DNA of 12,371 nucleotides from contig JBKJTT010000017.1 in assembly GCA_046590205.1 (NCBI GenBank), positions 1 through 12,371 of the forward strand, written 5' to 3'. The stretch comes from DATDEW01 sp046590205 (GTDB lineage Bacteria; Bacteroidota; Ignavibacteria; Palsa-1295). Both the position numbers and the translations under genes were made by a program. Below are positions 6,934 through 12,371 of this stretch, piece by piece. Each line of letters opens with the position of its first letter. Position 1 is the first letter of the stretch. The notes beneath the pieces were generated by a model, which had not been told where the DNA came from, made no database searches, and was given only the letters and a program-made list of their open reading frames with translations.

Positions 6934-7701
6934 CTGCCTGAACTTGAAGTAATACTTATTCTTACCGGAGCGGCGTTCATCGCCGGCTTCGTTGATGCTG
7001 TGGTAGGCGGCGGCGGGCTTATCCAAATTCCTATCGGTCTTATCATGTTGCCGCAGTATCCTGTTGCAACTGTCATCGGCACAACGAAACTTCCGTCGTT
7101 CACGGGCACAAGCTTTGCCGCGTATAAGTACTCCCGTCATGTCCCGCTGAACTTCCGGCATCTTGTGATAATGGCATCTATCGCATTGCCGATGGCATTC
7201 ATCGGTTCACGAGTGCTGACGCTCGTTGATAACGATTTTATGAAGCCGTTCTTGCTTGTTGTATTGACGCTCGTTGCAGTCTATACATATACAAAGAAGA
7301 ACTTTGGCGAACATAGCGAAAAAGACCACACCGAGCGCGAGCATATCATCTACGCATCACTTACAAGTTTTGTCATTGGTTTTTATGACGGCTTTATCGG
7401 TCCGGGCACGGGAAGTTTTCTTATCCTTGCATTCATCACACTTCTTGGCTATGACTTCATGAAGGCTAGCGCGACGGCGAAGTTTATTAATCTTGCAACG
7501 AATACCGGCTCTATCATTCTTTTTGCCATAAGCGGAAATATCATCTATGAGATAGCCATCCCGATGATGGTTGCGAATGGCTTCGGCGGCTTCCTCGGCG
7601 CACGTATGGCGATCCTCCGCGGCAACAGGTTCATCCGCATCTTTTTCTTATGTGTTGTGATGGCGACTATCGTAAGGTTTGCGTGGGACGTGTTGAAGTA
7701 G
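6934..7701 (+). CDS. TauE/SafE family sulfite/anion permease (start uncertain)
   Basis: A multi-pass inner-membrane protein of the TauE/SafE (DUF81) family, which exports sulfite, sulfoacetate or related anions. The two family half-repeats are visible: 'AGFVDAVVGGGGLIQIPIGL' and, about 120 residues later, 'VIGFYDGFIGPGTGSFLIL'. Several hydrophobic helices fill the rest and it ends 'VRFAWDVLK'. The first standard start codon, GTG at 7000, would cut through the first motif and remove the first helix (VILILTGAAFIAGFVDAV), which is clearly encoded upstream in the same open frame back to 6922. I give CTG 6934, 4 bp after the lipoprotein stop, as the most plausible start (255 residues); ATA 6952 or ATT 6958 are alternatives. 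Reinitiation after the lipoprotein is likely. Confidence 0.8.
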   Translation: MPELEVILILTGAAFIAGFVDAVVGGGGLIQIPIGLIMLPQYPVATVIGTTKLPSFTGTSFAAYKYSRHVPLNFRHLVIMASIALPMAFIGSRVLTLVDNDFMKPFLLVVLTLVAVYTYTKKNFGEHSEKDHTEREHIIYASLTSFVIGFYDGFIGPGTGSFLILAFITLLGYDFMKASATAKFINLATNTGSIILFAISGNIIYEIAIPMMVANGFGGFLGARMAILRGNRFIRIFFLCVVMATIVRFAWDVLK

Positions 7702-7702
7702 C

Positions 7703-7719
7703 GCAGGTTTCAAACCTGC
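7703..7719. repeat. palindrome after the permease gene
   Basis: GCAGGTTT and AAACCTGC are perfect 8-bp arms around a single C, one base after the stop codon. With such a small loop it would form a shorter hairpin in RNA or a cruciform. There is no T-run. It is probably a dispersed palindromic element rather than a terminator. Confidence 0.45.
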
Positions 7720-7733
7720 TACCCATCCCCGAT

Positions 7734-7749
7734 GTGTGAATTATGTAAA
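7734..7749 (+). repeat. interspersed repeat GTGTGAATTATGTAAA, copy 1
   Basis: A 16-bp sequence also found at 10421-10436 (identical) and 9510-9525 (one change), always in this orientation. After a 12-bp spacer this copy is followed by TTATGCAATGATTT (7762-7775), which matches TTATGTAATAATTT at the same distance after the 9510 copy. Origin unknown. Confidence 0.6.
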
Positions 7750-7833
7750 TTTCTCCCAACATTATGCAATGATTTCTTAGCGCCAATTGGGTATGTTTGC
7801 AACTGCAGGAGTCAGTATGAACGATTGAGGTGT

Positions 7834-7872
7834 AAAAAAAGAAGGGACCTACAAATTGCTTTGCAAGTCCCT
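7834..7872 (-). terminator. minus-strand intrinsic terminator with GNRA loop
   Basis: Read on the minus strand, GGGACTTGCAAA pairs with TTTGTAGGTCCC (12 bp, two G-U pairs, plus an outer A-T) around a GCAA tetraloop, then TCTTTTTTT. On the plus strand the two wobbles are mismatches and there is no T-run, so direction is clear. Confidence 0.75.
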
Positions 7873-7940
7873 ATGCCATGATTCTTAATTGACAAAGCGA
7901 ACTACATAGTTAATGTGACAAACTAACGTTCTTATCACTG
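7834..7940 (-). ncRNA. candidate small RNA, about 105 nt, minus strand
   Basis: A complete transcription unit without a credible protein. A consensus promoter lies at 7944-7975 on the minus strand and a strong terminator at 7834-7872. The RNA would start near 7940 and run to about 7834. The terminator stem is perfect only when read on the minus strand, where two C/A mismatches become G-U pairs. The longest internal frame is a GTG-started 17-codon peptide ending NYVVRFVN, so a tiny peptide or the relic of a gene end is an alternative. It is divergent from the 8049 gene, sharing its upstream region, and could regulate it or act elsewhere; no known RNA family was recognised. Confidence 0.5.
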
Positions 7941-7943
7941 GAG

Positions 7944-7975
7944 CAAAAATACGTAATAATAGGATAACATACAAA
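7944..7975 (-). promoter_or_regulatory. Bacteroidetes-type promoter for the small RNA
   Basis: On the minus strand, TTTG (7975-7972) is followed after 20 bp by TATTTTTG (7951-7944), a full match to TTTG-N19/20-TAnnTTTG. Predicted start is near 7938-7941, about 100 bp before the terminator on the same strand. Confidence 0.65.
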
Positions 7976-7993
7976 CGCAAATAAGACGGAACC

Positions 7994-8029
7994 TTAGTAA
8001 ACTAGTATTTTACCTGGTAATTTTACTAA
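7994..8029. promoter_or_regulatory. nested inverted repeats upstream of the 8049 gene
   Basis: TTAGTAAA (7994-8001) and TTTACTAA (8022-8029) are perfect 8-bp arms; between them lies an 11-bp palindrome TTACC-T-GGTAA (8010-8020). The site ends 19 bp before the ATG at 8049 and sits between the start of that gene and the divergent small-RNA promoter, a good position for an operator or for an mRNA leader hairpin. No regulator can be named. Confidence 0.4.
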
Positions 8030-8048
8030 CTCATTCGTACAAAACGAG

Positions 8049-9515
8049 ATGCGACAGATCGGTCAGTTACTACGAACATTAGATGAAAGGGAGCTTAACT
8101 CCTTATCTGCCTTGCCTTTGCAGGGAAAGCAGCGCGAAGTCATGAATGCTTTGATCAGATGGAGAAATGAAGGCTCGATCCTCAAAGGAGACGATCTTGG
8201 ACTCTCTCCAGTGCATTTTCATCAGATATGCTCTGTCCTATTGCAACGATCCTATGAAGCACTGGCTCCTAAAGGGCTTGTTGATCTCTGCGGCTTTCTA
8301 ATCTCAAAAAATCTGACAAAACTCCTGTATCATGAATTACGTCACTATGAGGCGAATATCCTCCACGCTCCTCGGCGTGAACGAGAGAAGTTCTACACTA
8401 TAGCGTTTGAAATGTCACAATGGGTATCCTTCGATGAGTACGATCATGTTCTGATCGATCACTTTGGACAAGAACTTCTGAATTCTCGTTCAGATTCATC
8501 ACCAATTGATAGTCTATTTGTAGAAATACGAAAACTTCGTACAAGCATACGAGAGGTCTTTTCGGCTCAGCACGCTGCAATCACAGAAAAAAAGGAACTC
8601 CGTACGAAACTCGAATATTTTTCAGCAGCGCTTGCGGGTATTAAAAATGATAGCGCTCGCTACCAGCTGCATTTTGCATTTATTGATTACTATGTTTTCA
8701 TTGAGCGTAATCCGGTTGCAGCGCAGAGTCATATTACTGCTGCCAAAAAATGTATCCAACATTTACCTACATGGCTTGCAACCGAAGAGCAGCATCTCTT
8801 AGGTGCGCATTCGGCTGATATAGAGTACATGTTCGGAAATTATCAACACTCATATGAATTATACGAGCACTTATGGAAGAGGACGTCTAAAAAACGCCTC
8901 GGATTGAGAGATCACTATCATGTGCTACGATTTGCTGAAGTTGCTGCTATTGTCAGAAAGATCGAATGCTCAAAAGAGATACTCGACATCCCGATCATGG
9001 GTGGGAAGAACAATCTCGCTTTTTGTAGTAAAATGATACGTCTGGCGGTACTCTCTTTGCTTGAAGACCGCATCTCTGAAGCACTCGCGCTTGTGCAAGA
9101 AGGATATAGATGTAACAAAGGCAAGTCAAATACGCTCAATGCAGATATCCGATTGCGTTTTCTTGAAGCAGTATGTGCATATTTAATGGGTGACTGGGAT
9201 CATGCAAGTATTCTCAATGTCCGTGCCCTTCAATTCTTGCAGAGAAAGAAGCTCGGGCTTGCAGACAGCGATTTTGGTTATTATTTTAAGTTTATAGAAG
9301 CAGTGATGGTCCAGCATGAAATAGGGAAGCCTATTCCTGATAAAGTACAAGCACACTATAAAGCCTACTCTGAAGGACATTTCAAGTTCTTCGGCCTTAT
9401 TCTGGAAAAAATGCTCAAGTCAAAAGGTCCCAACGGCTGGCTCCCCCCGGGTACAACTGATTGGTGTCAAATAAATGCTCTGAAAGAATCACCCAAGAAG
9501 GTGGTAAATGTGTGA
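8049..9515 (+). CDS. unrecognised helical (TPR-like) protein
   Basis: A 488-residue soluble protein with no signal peptide or membrane helix. I do not recognise the family. The N-terminus (MRQIGQLLRTLDERELNSLS) and residues to about 70 are helical and could hold a small winged-helix-like region. From about residue 130 it is an alternation of amphipathic helices with patterns such as 'YMFGNYQHSYELYEHLWKR' and 'YLMGDWDHASILNVRALQFL' that resemble degenerate TPR or other alpha-solenoid repeats. No catalytic motif is visible. It ends in 'GPNGWLPPGTTDWCQINALK', a tryptophan- and glycine-rich tail. The stop codon lies inside a repeat element (9510-9525). A scaffold or signalling role is possible but unsupported. 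Confidence 0.75.
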   Translation: MRQIGQLLRTLDERELNSLSALPLQGKQREVMNALIRWRNEGSILKGDDLGLSPVHFHQICSVLLQRSYEALAPKGLVDLCGFLISKNLTKLLYHELRHYEANILHAPRREREKFYTIAFEMSQWVSFDEYDHVLIDHFGQELLNSRSDSSPIDSLFVEIRKLRTSIREVFSAQHAAITEKKELRTKLEYFSAALAGIKNDSARYQLHFAFIDYYVFIERNPVAAQSHITAAKKCIQHLPTWLATEEQHLLGAHSADIEYMFGNYQHSYELYEHLWKRTSKKRLGLRDHYHVLRFAEVAAIVRKIECSKEILDIPIMGGKNNLAFCSKMIRLAVLSLLEDRISEALALVQEGYRCNKGKSNTLNADIRLRFLEAVCAYLMGDWDHASILNVRALQFLQRKKLGLADSDFGYYFKFIEAVMVQHEIGKPIPDKVQAHYKAYSEGHFKFFGLILEKMLKSKGPNGWLPPGTTDWCQINALKESPKKVVNV

Positions 9516-9525
9516 ATGATGTAAA
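9510..9525 (+). repeat. interspersed repeat GTGTGAATGATGTAAA, copy 2
   Basis: Differs from copies 1 and 3 by one base. Its first bases encode the last codon and stop of the 8049 gene (GTG TGA). The TTATGTAATAATTT that follows after 12 bp (9538-9551) mirrors copy 1, so similarity between these two copies extends to about 45 bp. Confidence 0.6.
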
Positions 9526-9567
9526 AACTTTCCTTATTTATGTAATAATTTTTGCGGATAGATAACG

Positions 9568-9575
9568 TATCTTTG
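9568..9575 (+). promoter_or_regulatory. -7 element ahead of the 9580-9780 RNA unit
   Basis: TATCTTTG matches TAnnTTTG. The nearest upstream TTTG (9551-9554) leaves only a 13-bp spacer, so the -33 part is weak. No credible ORF begins downstream before the terminator, pointing to a non-coding transcript. Confidence 0.45.
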
Positions 9576-9580
9576 TAGCG

Positions 9581-9780
9581 AAGATTAAGCGCCCCATGTC
9601 GTACAGAAATATGATTAGAGAACATGTGTTAGGCACATGAGACCCTCTTATAAAAATTTGAATTGATAAGGCAAAATACCTCACCCGATCTTCAGCTCAC
9701 CGTGGAAGTACTGTTCATGCACCACGTAAAAAAGACATGGCAAAAATACAAAAAACCGCACCCTTGAGGTGCGGTTTTTT
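9581..9780 (+). ncRNA. candidate structured RNA, about 200 nt, possibly 6S-like
   Basis: The unit runs from a consensus -7 element to a strong terminator. CCATGTC (9594-9600) can pair with GACATGG (9734-9740), closing a 147-nt domain. Inside, one fold gives a rod: GAACA (9620-9624) with TGTTC (9712-9716), TGAG (9638-9641) with CTCA (9680-9683), and CTTAT (9647-9651) with ATAAG (9666-9670), separated by large internal loops, the general shape of 6S RNA. An alternative fold has the hairpins CATGTG/CACATG (9623-9639) and CGTGG/CCACG (9701-9726). Signature sequences of tmRNA, RNase P RNA and SRP RNA are absent. Pairing is by eye only, and the 6S assignment is a guess from shape and length. Confidence 0.4.
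9750..9780. terminator. bidirectional terminator between the RNA unit and the minus-strand gene
   Basis: CCGCACC (9756-9762) pairs with GGTGCGG (9768-9774) around CTTGA, and flanking A6 and T6 extend the stem and supply a U-run in either direction. It closes the plus-strand RNA unit and lies 22 bp past the stop of the converging host-attachment gene. Confidence 0.88.
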
Positions 9781-9802
9781 GTTTTCAAGACGTTACAGTT
9801 TG

Positions 9803-10255
9803 CTATACCTTGAACCGAGCACGTATCTTATCGACCGGCTCTTTGATAAGATCAGCAGCCAGATCTTTTGTTATTTTCTTCCGCAGACTCGCTTTCATCT
9901 CGTCGAGTACGATATTATGAATTGGTTTAGGAAGTGAGATATAATAAAACTCTGCTGGTGTATGACTAATCACACCTTCGATGTCATGCGCAAGATGCTC
10001 GACTATTTTTTTCTTCAGTTCACTTTTAAGATTATGTGCTTCACCCGAAGACTTTGAGTTTGTACGTGCATCACCCGAACCTCGGAAACGCCCCGCGCGA
10101 TCGCTAAGAGTATCACTTAACTTACGGTGAGCAGCTTCATAACGAATTTGTTTGACAAGTTCTGCCTTGCGTCTATGAAGAGTTGATGTTTCGGCGATAC
10201 GATATGCCTTGAGCGTACCCGAATCTGCCACAATAATAACATGAGTATTTTTCAT
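9803..10255 (-). CDS. host attachment family protein
   Basis: A 150-residue protein that matches the 'protein required for attachment to host cells' family (PF10116 type). The family signature is the opening beta strand 'MKNTHVIIVADSGTLKAYRI', a middle 'DRAGRFRGSGDAR', then 'LAHDIEGVISHTPAEFYYIS' and a conserved C-terminal 'LRKKITKDLAADLIKEPVDKI'. It resembles the archaeal eL30/eRF1-like fold group, and the true biochemical role is not established; the name comes from an Agrobacterium phenotype. The ATG at 10255 is preferred over ATG 10303 because the family begins with this strand. No signal peptide. It shares its terminator with the RNA unit. I see no consensus promoter in the about 165 bp before it. 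Confidence 0.75.
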   Translation of the reverse strand: MKNTHVIIVADSGTLKAYRIAETSTLHRRKAELVKQIRYEAAHRKLSDTLSDRAGRFRGSGDARTNSKSSGEAHNLKSELKKKIVEHLAHDIEGVISHTPAEFYYISLPKPIHNIVLDEMKASLRKKITKDLAADLIKEPVDKIRARFKV

Positions 10256-10420
10256 ACAGTAGATTGAGTGTAAATGAAGGGAGTTTTCCAAGCAACTCTT
10301 CATCAGGGAGATATGAAAAGATGCTAATCAGATGTTGTATATCAGTAACTTGAACACGACAGTTAGGGGAAGTATCCCACCGAGCTAACGATGCGCTCCT
10401 TGCCCTCACTTTTTTGACGT

Positions 10421-10436
10421 GTGTGAATTATGTAAA
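10421..10436 (+). repeat. interspersed repeat GTGTGAATTATGTAAA, copy 3
   Basis: Identical to copy 1. The bases after it do not keep the second TTATG block as clearly as copies 1 and 2. It marks the point after which the sequence becomes strongly AT-rich and gene-free. Confidence 0.6.
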
Positions 10437-10509
10437 CATCATCTGAAATTGCGCTTTTTCAGACATTAGGTTGACAAAGAATTGGTAATTGCCGTGTTTT
10501 AGTAACGAT

Positions 10510-10544
10510 ATTGTTAACCAAAAATTATGAGTTTGGTTGACAAT
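10510..10544. promoter_or_regulatory. 13-bp inverted repeat, possible operator
   Basis: ATTGTTAACCAAA (10510-10522) and TTTGGTTGACAAT (10532-10544) are inverted with one mismatch (a G-U if transcribed) around a 9-bp spacer. GGTTGACAA occurs again at 10469-10477, so there are three half-site-like copies within 75 bp, typical of cooperative binding sites. Confidence 0.35.
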
Positions 10545-10750
10545 CGGCTAGAGCAATTTTCGAGAATTATCTCAAAACATCAAAAATACCCATAATTTGT
10601 TGATTTAGTATAAATTAGCAATATAATTTCCCGATTTTATACCAGTTGGTAGTAAATTATTATAAATCATCTCGATTACCCATCCCTATTAAAAAAGAAC
10701 TAAAAATGCACTTTTAATGGTTGAATACTCAATGCTACGAGTGGGATAGC

Positions 10751-10782
10751 CATTTGTAATTGTTACAAATGAAATGTTTCAT
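10751..10782. repeat. two overlapping palindromes
   Basis: CATTTGTAA (10751-10759) and TTACAAATG (10763-10771) are perfect 9-bp arms with a 3-bp centre. Overlapping its right end, ATGAAA (10769-10774) and TTTCAT (10777-10782) form a second perfect palindrome. No T-run follows. A protein binding site or element end is possible. Confidence 0.4.
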
Positions 10783-10862
10783 CCCTTCGCCCATTCGGGT
10801 ACAAGGTTTCTTAGGCAAGTCTCACTCTGGCAGGTTTTATTAATTATTTCGATAAAGTATTT

Positions 10863-11102
10863 TTAATTTGGTCTTTGATTTTGATGCCGATTCATAGCCT
10901 TTGCAAATTCTAGTTCGAGAATGCCATGTTCAACAAGAGCACGATACTTTGCAAGGATATGCTCTATCTCTTCATTTGTAGAATTTGGATTATCTTGTTT
11001 TGCAGCAATTGTAGCAAGTATTCTTAATATAGTATTTAAGAATGAAGCATTAATTTCTATTGCTTTTGAAATCTCTTCAAGTTTTTGTTCGATGCTAGTC
11101 AT
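10863..11102 (-). CDS. small helical protein of unknown function
   Basis: A 79-residue protein from ATG 11102 (MTSIEQKLEEISKAIEINAS); a GTG at 11135 would add 11 unlikely residues. It is predicted all-helical with heptad-like spacing (IEQKLEEISKAIEINASFLN, IEHILAKYRALVEHGILELE) and may form a coiled coil. No known family was recognised. It lies 54 bp downstream of the next small gene on the same strand and is probably in one operon with it. Codon use is AT-rich like the transposase, unlike the genes at 5400-9500. Confidence 0.5.
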   Translation of the reverse strand: MTSIEQKLEEISKAIEINASFLNTILRILATIAAKQDNPNSTNEEIEHILAKYRALVEHGILELEFAKAMNRHQNQRPN

Positions 11103-11156
11103 AAAAGAAGATGAAATGTTGTATCTGAAATTCACGAGAATTCTCTACTTATAAAG

Positions 11157-11345
11157 CTATTTCTTCTTTTTTTTCTTAGACTTTTCAGCCTTCAATTTTT
11201 TCATCTCGGCATTAACTTTTTCTACGAGGTCAGGGTCGAACATGGCAGATACAACAGAATCAAAAGATGCACCATCCTGAAGGGTGATGTCCGGAAACTC
11301 ACTCTTGGTAGTGTTTTTCTTTTGTGTTTTTTTCTTTGACTTCAT
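11157..11345 (-). CDS. small lysine-rich protein of unknown function
   Basis: A 62-residue protein starting MKSKKKTQKKNTTKSEFPDI from ATG 11345; the ATG at 11369 would add eight residues. Both ends are strongly basic (KSKKKTQKKN; final KKKKKK), while the middle 'DGASFDSVVSAMFDPDLVEKVNAEM' is ordinary. The basic ends suggest nucleic-acid contact, but the family is unknown. It is followed on the same strand by the 10863 gene. It lies 92 bp beyond the transposase stop, so it could be a passenger of the mobile element. Confidence 0.5.
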   Translation of the reverse strand: MKSKKKTQKKNTTKSEFPDITLQDGASFDSVVSAMFDPDLVEKVNAEMKKLKAEKSKKKKKK

Positions 11346-11414
11346 AAGATGCCCTATGTTATTCAACATAATGTTTATTTGGTTAGTTAATAAAAATGTG
11401 CTTGTTTAAAACTC

Positions 11415-11438
11415 AAAGCGGACCATTTGGTCCGCTTT
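11415..11438 (-). terminator. hairpin at the end of the transposase gene
   Basis: AAAGCGGACC (11415-11424) and GGTCCGCTTT (11429-11438) pair perfectly around ATTT. The stem overlaps the transposase stop codon (11437-11439). On the minus strand it is followed by GAGTTTTAAAC, a weak U-run, so termination is likely but not certain. It would separate the transposase from the two small genes. Confidence 0.6.
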
Positions 11439-12371
11439 ATTCTCCGTAGATAAAAGGCTTTCGTTCTTTAATATCCTTCCATGTGTATTCTATGCCATCA
11501 GCATTTTTAAGGAAATTATCAAACCTTTCACTATTCTCCGTATGTCTTGTTGATTGTCTTTCGGCAAACTCACTGCAATATAAATCAAGATATTTTTTAG
11601 ATACAGAATGGTGAGTAATAAGGATGCCATTCTTAACTATTGACCAGAAGCCTTCGATGGTGTTTGTATGGACATTAACATTTACTTCTGTATCAAAATA
11701 TCCCCATTGTGGAACTTGCTCTTTTCCTTCAGGATATGTGTCATACTTTCTTTTCTTATAATCAGCATGTCTTACCTTTTTACGCTTGTATTCAGTTTCA
11801 GCTAAATTATAAACATTACTATCATCTGTTAAAAGTAATGCATTTCCATCAATATATTCTCTTGCAATTTTAAGAATCGTTTCTGATTTTGAATTATGAG
11901 CAGGTACAGCAATAACTCTTCCATCTCTTTGAACCATGCCAATCATGACCTGCTTTGTTGTTCCTTTTCCTCTTTTATTTTTTTTCTTCCCATCTCTTCT
12001 TCCCATATACGCTTCATCCATTTCAACTATGCCCGTCAAGACTGAATTGTTTTTTAGATTCTTCATCACTAATCTTAACTTCATTTCTAAATGCCATGCT
12101 GTTCTAATTGTGATACCAAGGTCTTTCGCCAATTGAGTTGATGCATACCCCTTCTTATGAGTGTAAAGAATGATGATAGCCAAGAACCAAGTTCTTAATG
12201 GAATCTTAGAATTTGCGAAAATTGATTTGGAGGTGATGGAAAAACTGCGATTACACTTACCACATTTGTATCGCTTATACTCTTTAATTTTATATATCTT
12301 ATCATGAGAGCAATAAGCACACTTAACTTCGCCAGACCACCTTAGCTGAATGTAGTTCTCTATACATGACT
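11437..12371 (-). CDS. IS1595-family (ISXO2-like) transposase, N-terminus outside the window
   Basis: The frame stays open to the window edge, giving 310 visible residues ending in IYGE; probably only some 10-20 N-terminal residues are missing. The TTG at 12183 inside it is not the start, because the family's zinc ribbon lies upstream: CAYC (17-20 of the visible part) and CGKC (36-39). A helix-turn-helix-like stretch 'ASTQLAKDLGITIRTAWHLE' follows. The DDE-type domain shows 'GIVEMDEAYMG' (D at 118), 'LLLTDDSN' (D at 182) and 'VHTNTIEGFWSIVK' (N236, E239), the hallmark of ISXO2-like enzymes. All expected motifs are intact, so the enzyme may be active. The region is AT-rich relative to the left half. 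Terminal inverted repeats cannot be compared because one end is off the window. Confidence 0.9.
   Translation of the reverse strand, partial: SCIENYIQLRWSGEVKCAYCSHDKIYKIKEYKRYKCGKCNRSFSITSKSIFANSKIPLRTWFLAIIILYTHKKGYASTQLAKDLGITIRTAWHLEMKLRLVMKNLKNNSVLTGIVEMDEAYMGRRDGKKKNKRGKGTTKQVMIGMVQRDGRVIAVPAHNSKSETILKIAREYIDGNALLLTDDSNVYNLAETEYKRKKVRHADYKKRKYDTYPEGKEQVPQWGYFDTEVNVNVHTNTIEGFWSIVKNGILITHHSVSKKYLDLYCSEFAERQSTRHTENSERFDNFLKNADGIEYTWKDIKERKPFIYGE
11437..12371 (-). mobile_element. partial IS1595-family insertion sequence
   Basis: The transposase marks an insertion sequence of this family, which normally spans about 0.7-1.4 kb but sometimes carries passenger genes. The left boundary is unresolved: it may lie in 11370-11414, just past the terminator, or beyond the two small genes, near 10440-10860. 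The right end is outside the window. Confidence 0.6.

Larger units (their letters stand above)
10437..10862. other. AT-rich gene-free stretch with inverted repeats
   Basis: About 425 bp without a credible gene on either strand. It contains a 13-bp inverted repeat at 10510-10544, an extra copy of GGTTGACAA at 10469-10477, and overlapping palindromes at 10751-10782. The middle (10580-10700) is markedly AT-rich. It may hold the 3' region of the minus-strand genes, a mobile-element end, or an AT-rich control region; none is proven. No tRNA or repeat array is seen. Confidence 0.4.

Noticed and set aside
9737..9937. 66-codon plus-strand frame starting ATGGCAAAAATAC
   Set aside because: It runs through the terminator stem and antisense to the end of the host-attachment gene, so it is not a credible gene.
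10173..10409. 78-codon minus-strand frame upstream of the host-attachment gene
   Set aside because: Its last 28 codons overlap the recognised host-attachment gene out of frame and no family likeness was seen, although its middle part is not implausible as protein.
10471..10500. TTGACA hexamers at 10471 and 10538 as sigma70 -35 boxes
   Set aside because: No matching -10 element at the right distance, and the organism appears to use the TAnnTTTG type; they are more likely half-sites of the inverted repeat.
10921..11154. 77-codon plus-strand frame over the small minus-strand gene
   Set aside because: It is the antisense shadow of the helical minus-strand protein, giving a cysteine- and phenylalanine-rich product without signals.

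Overview
The window looks like a chromosomal piece from a member of the Bacteroidota/Ignavibacteriota/Kapaibacteria assemblage (FCB group). The evidence is repeated matches to the Bacteroidetes-type -7 promoter element TAnnTTTG, almost no Shine-Dalgarno sequences, secreted fibre-like proteins opening with an 'LDLNSTTKGLLIPRMT' segment typical of these phyla, and an ISXO2-like transposase. The exact genus cannot be read from the sequence.

Layout. 1-552: the end of one VOC/PhnB-like gene and a complete second one, followed by a GC-rich palindrome. 676-5345: a tandem duplication (offset 1888 bp) of a promoter plus a secreted repeat-fibre gene; the copies share promoter, signal peptide and about 165 N-terminal residues but have different repeat tracts and unrelated C-terminal domains, and each ends in a strong terminator. 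5376-6460: a NAPE-PLD-like metallo-hydrolase behind its own promoter. 6528-7701: a small lipoprotein and a TauE/SafE membrane permease, apparently translationally coupled and lacking a normal start codon for the permease. 7702-8048: intergenic DNA with a well supported small RNA unit on the minus strand. 8049-9515: an unrecognised 488-residue helical protein. 9568-9780: a likely structured RNA of about 200 nt with promoter and terminator. 9803-10255 (minus): a host-attachment-family protein sharing that terminator. 10437-10862: an AT-rich gene-free stretch with several inverted repeats. 10863-11345 (minus): two small unknown genes. 11437-window end (minus): an IS1595-family (ISXO2-like) transposase cut by the window edge.

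Most interesting points: the duplicated fibre genes with exchanged C-termini; two candidate non-coding RNAs not explained by any protein gene; and a 16-bp repeat, GTGTGAAT(T/G)ATGTAAA, found three times in the same orientation at 7734, 9510 and 10421, dividing the region into two gene-plus-RNA blocks as if they were cassettes. From about 10440 onward base composition falls visibly in GC, consistent with a transferred or mobile segment. No complete known defence or secretion system is visible.
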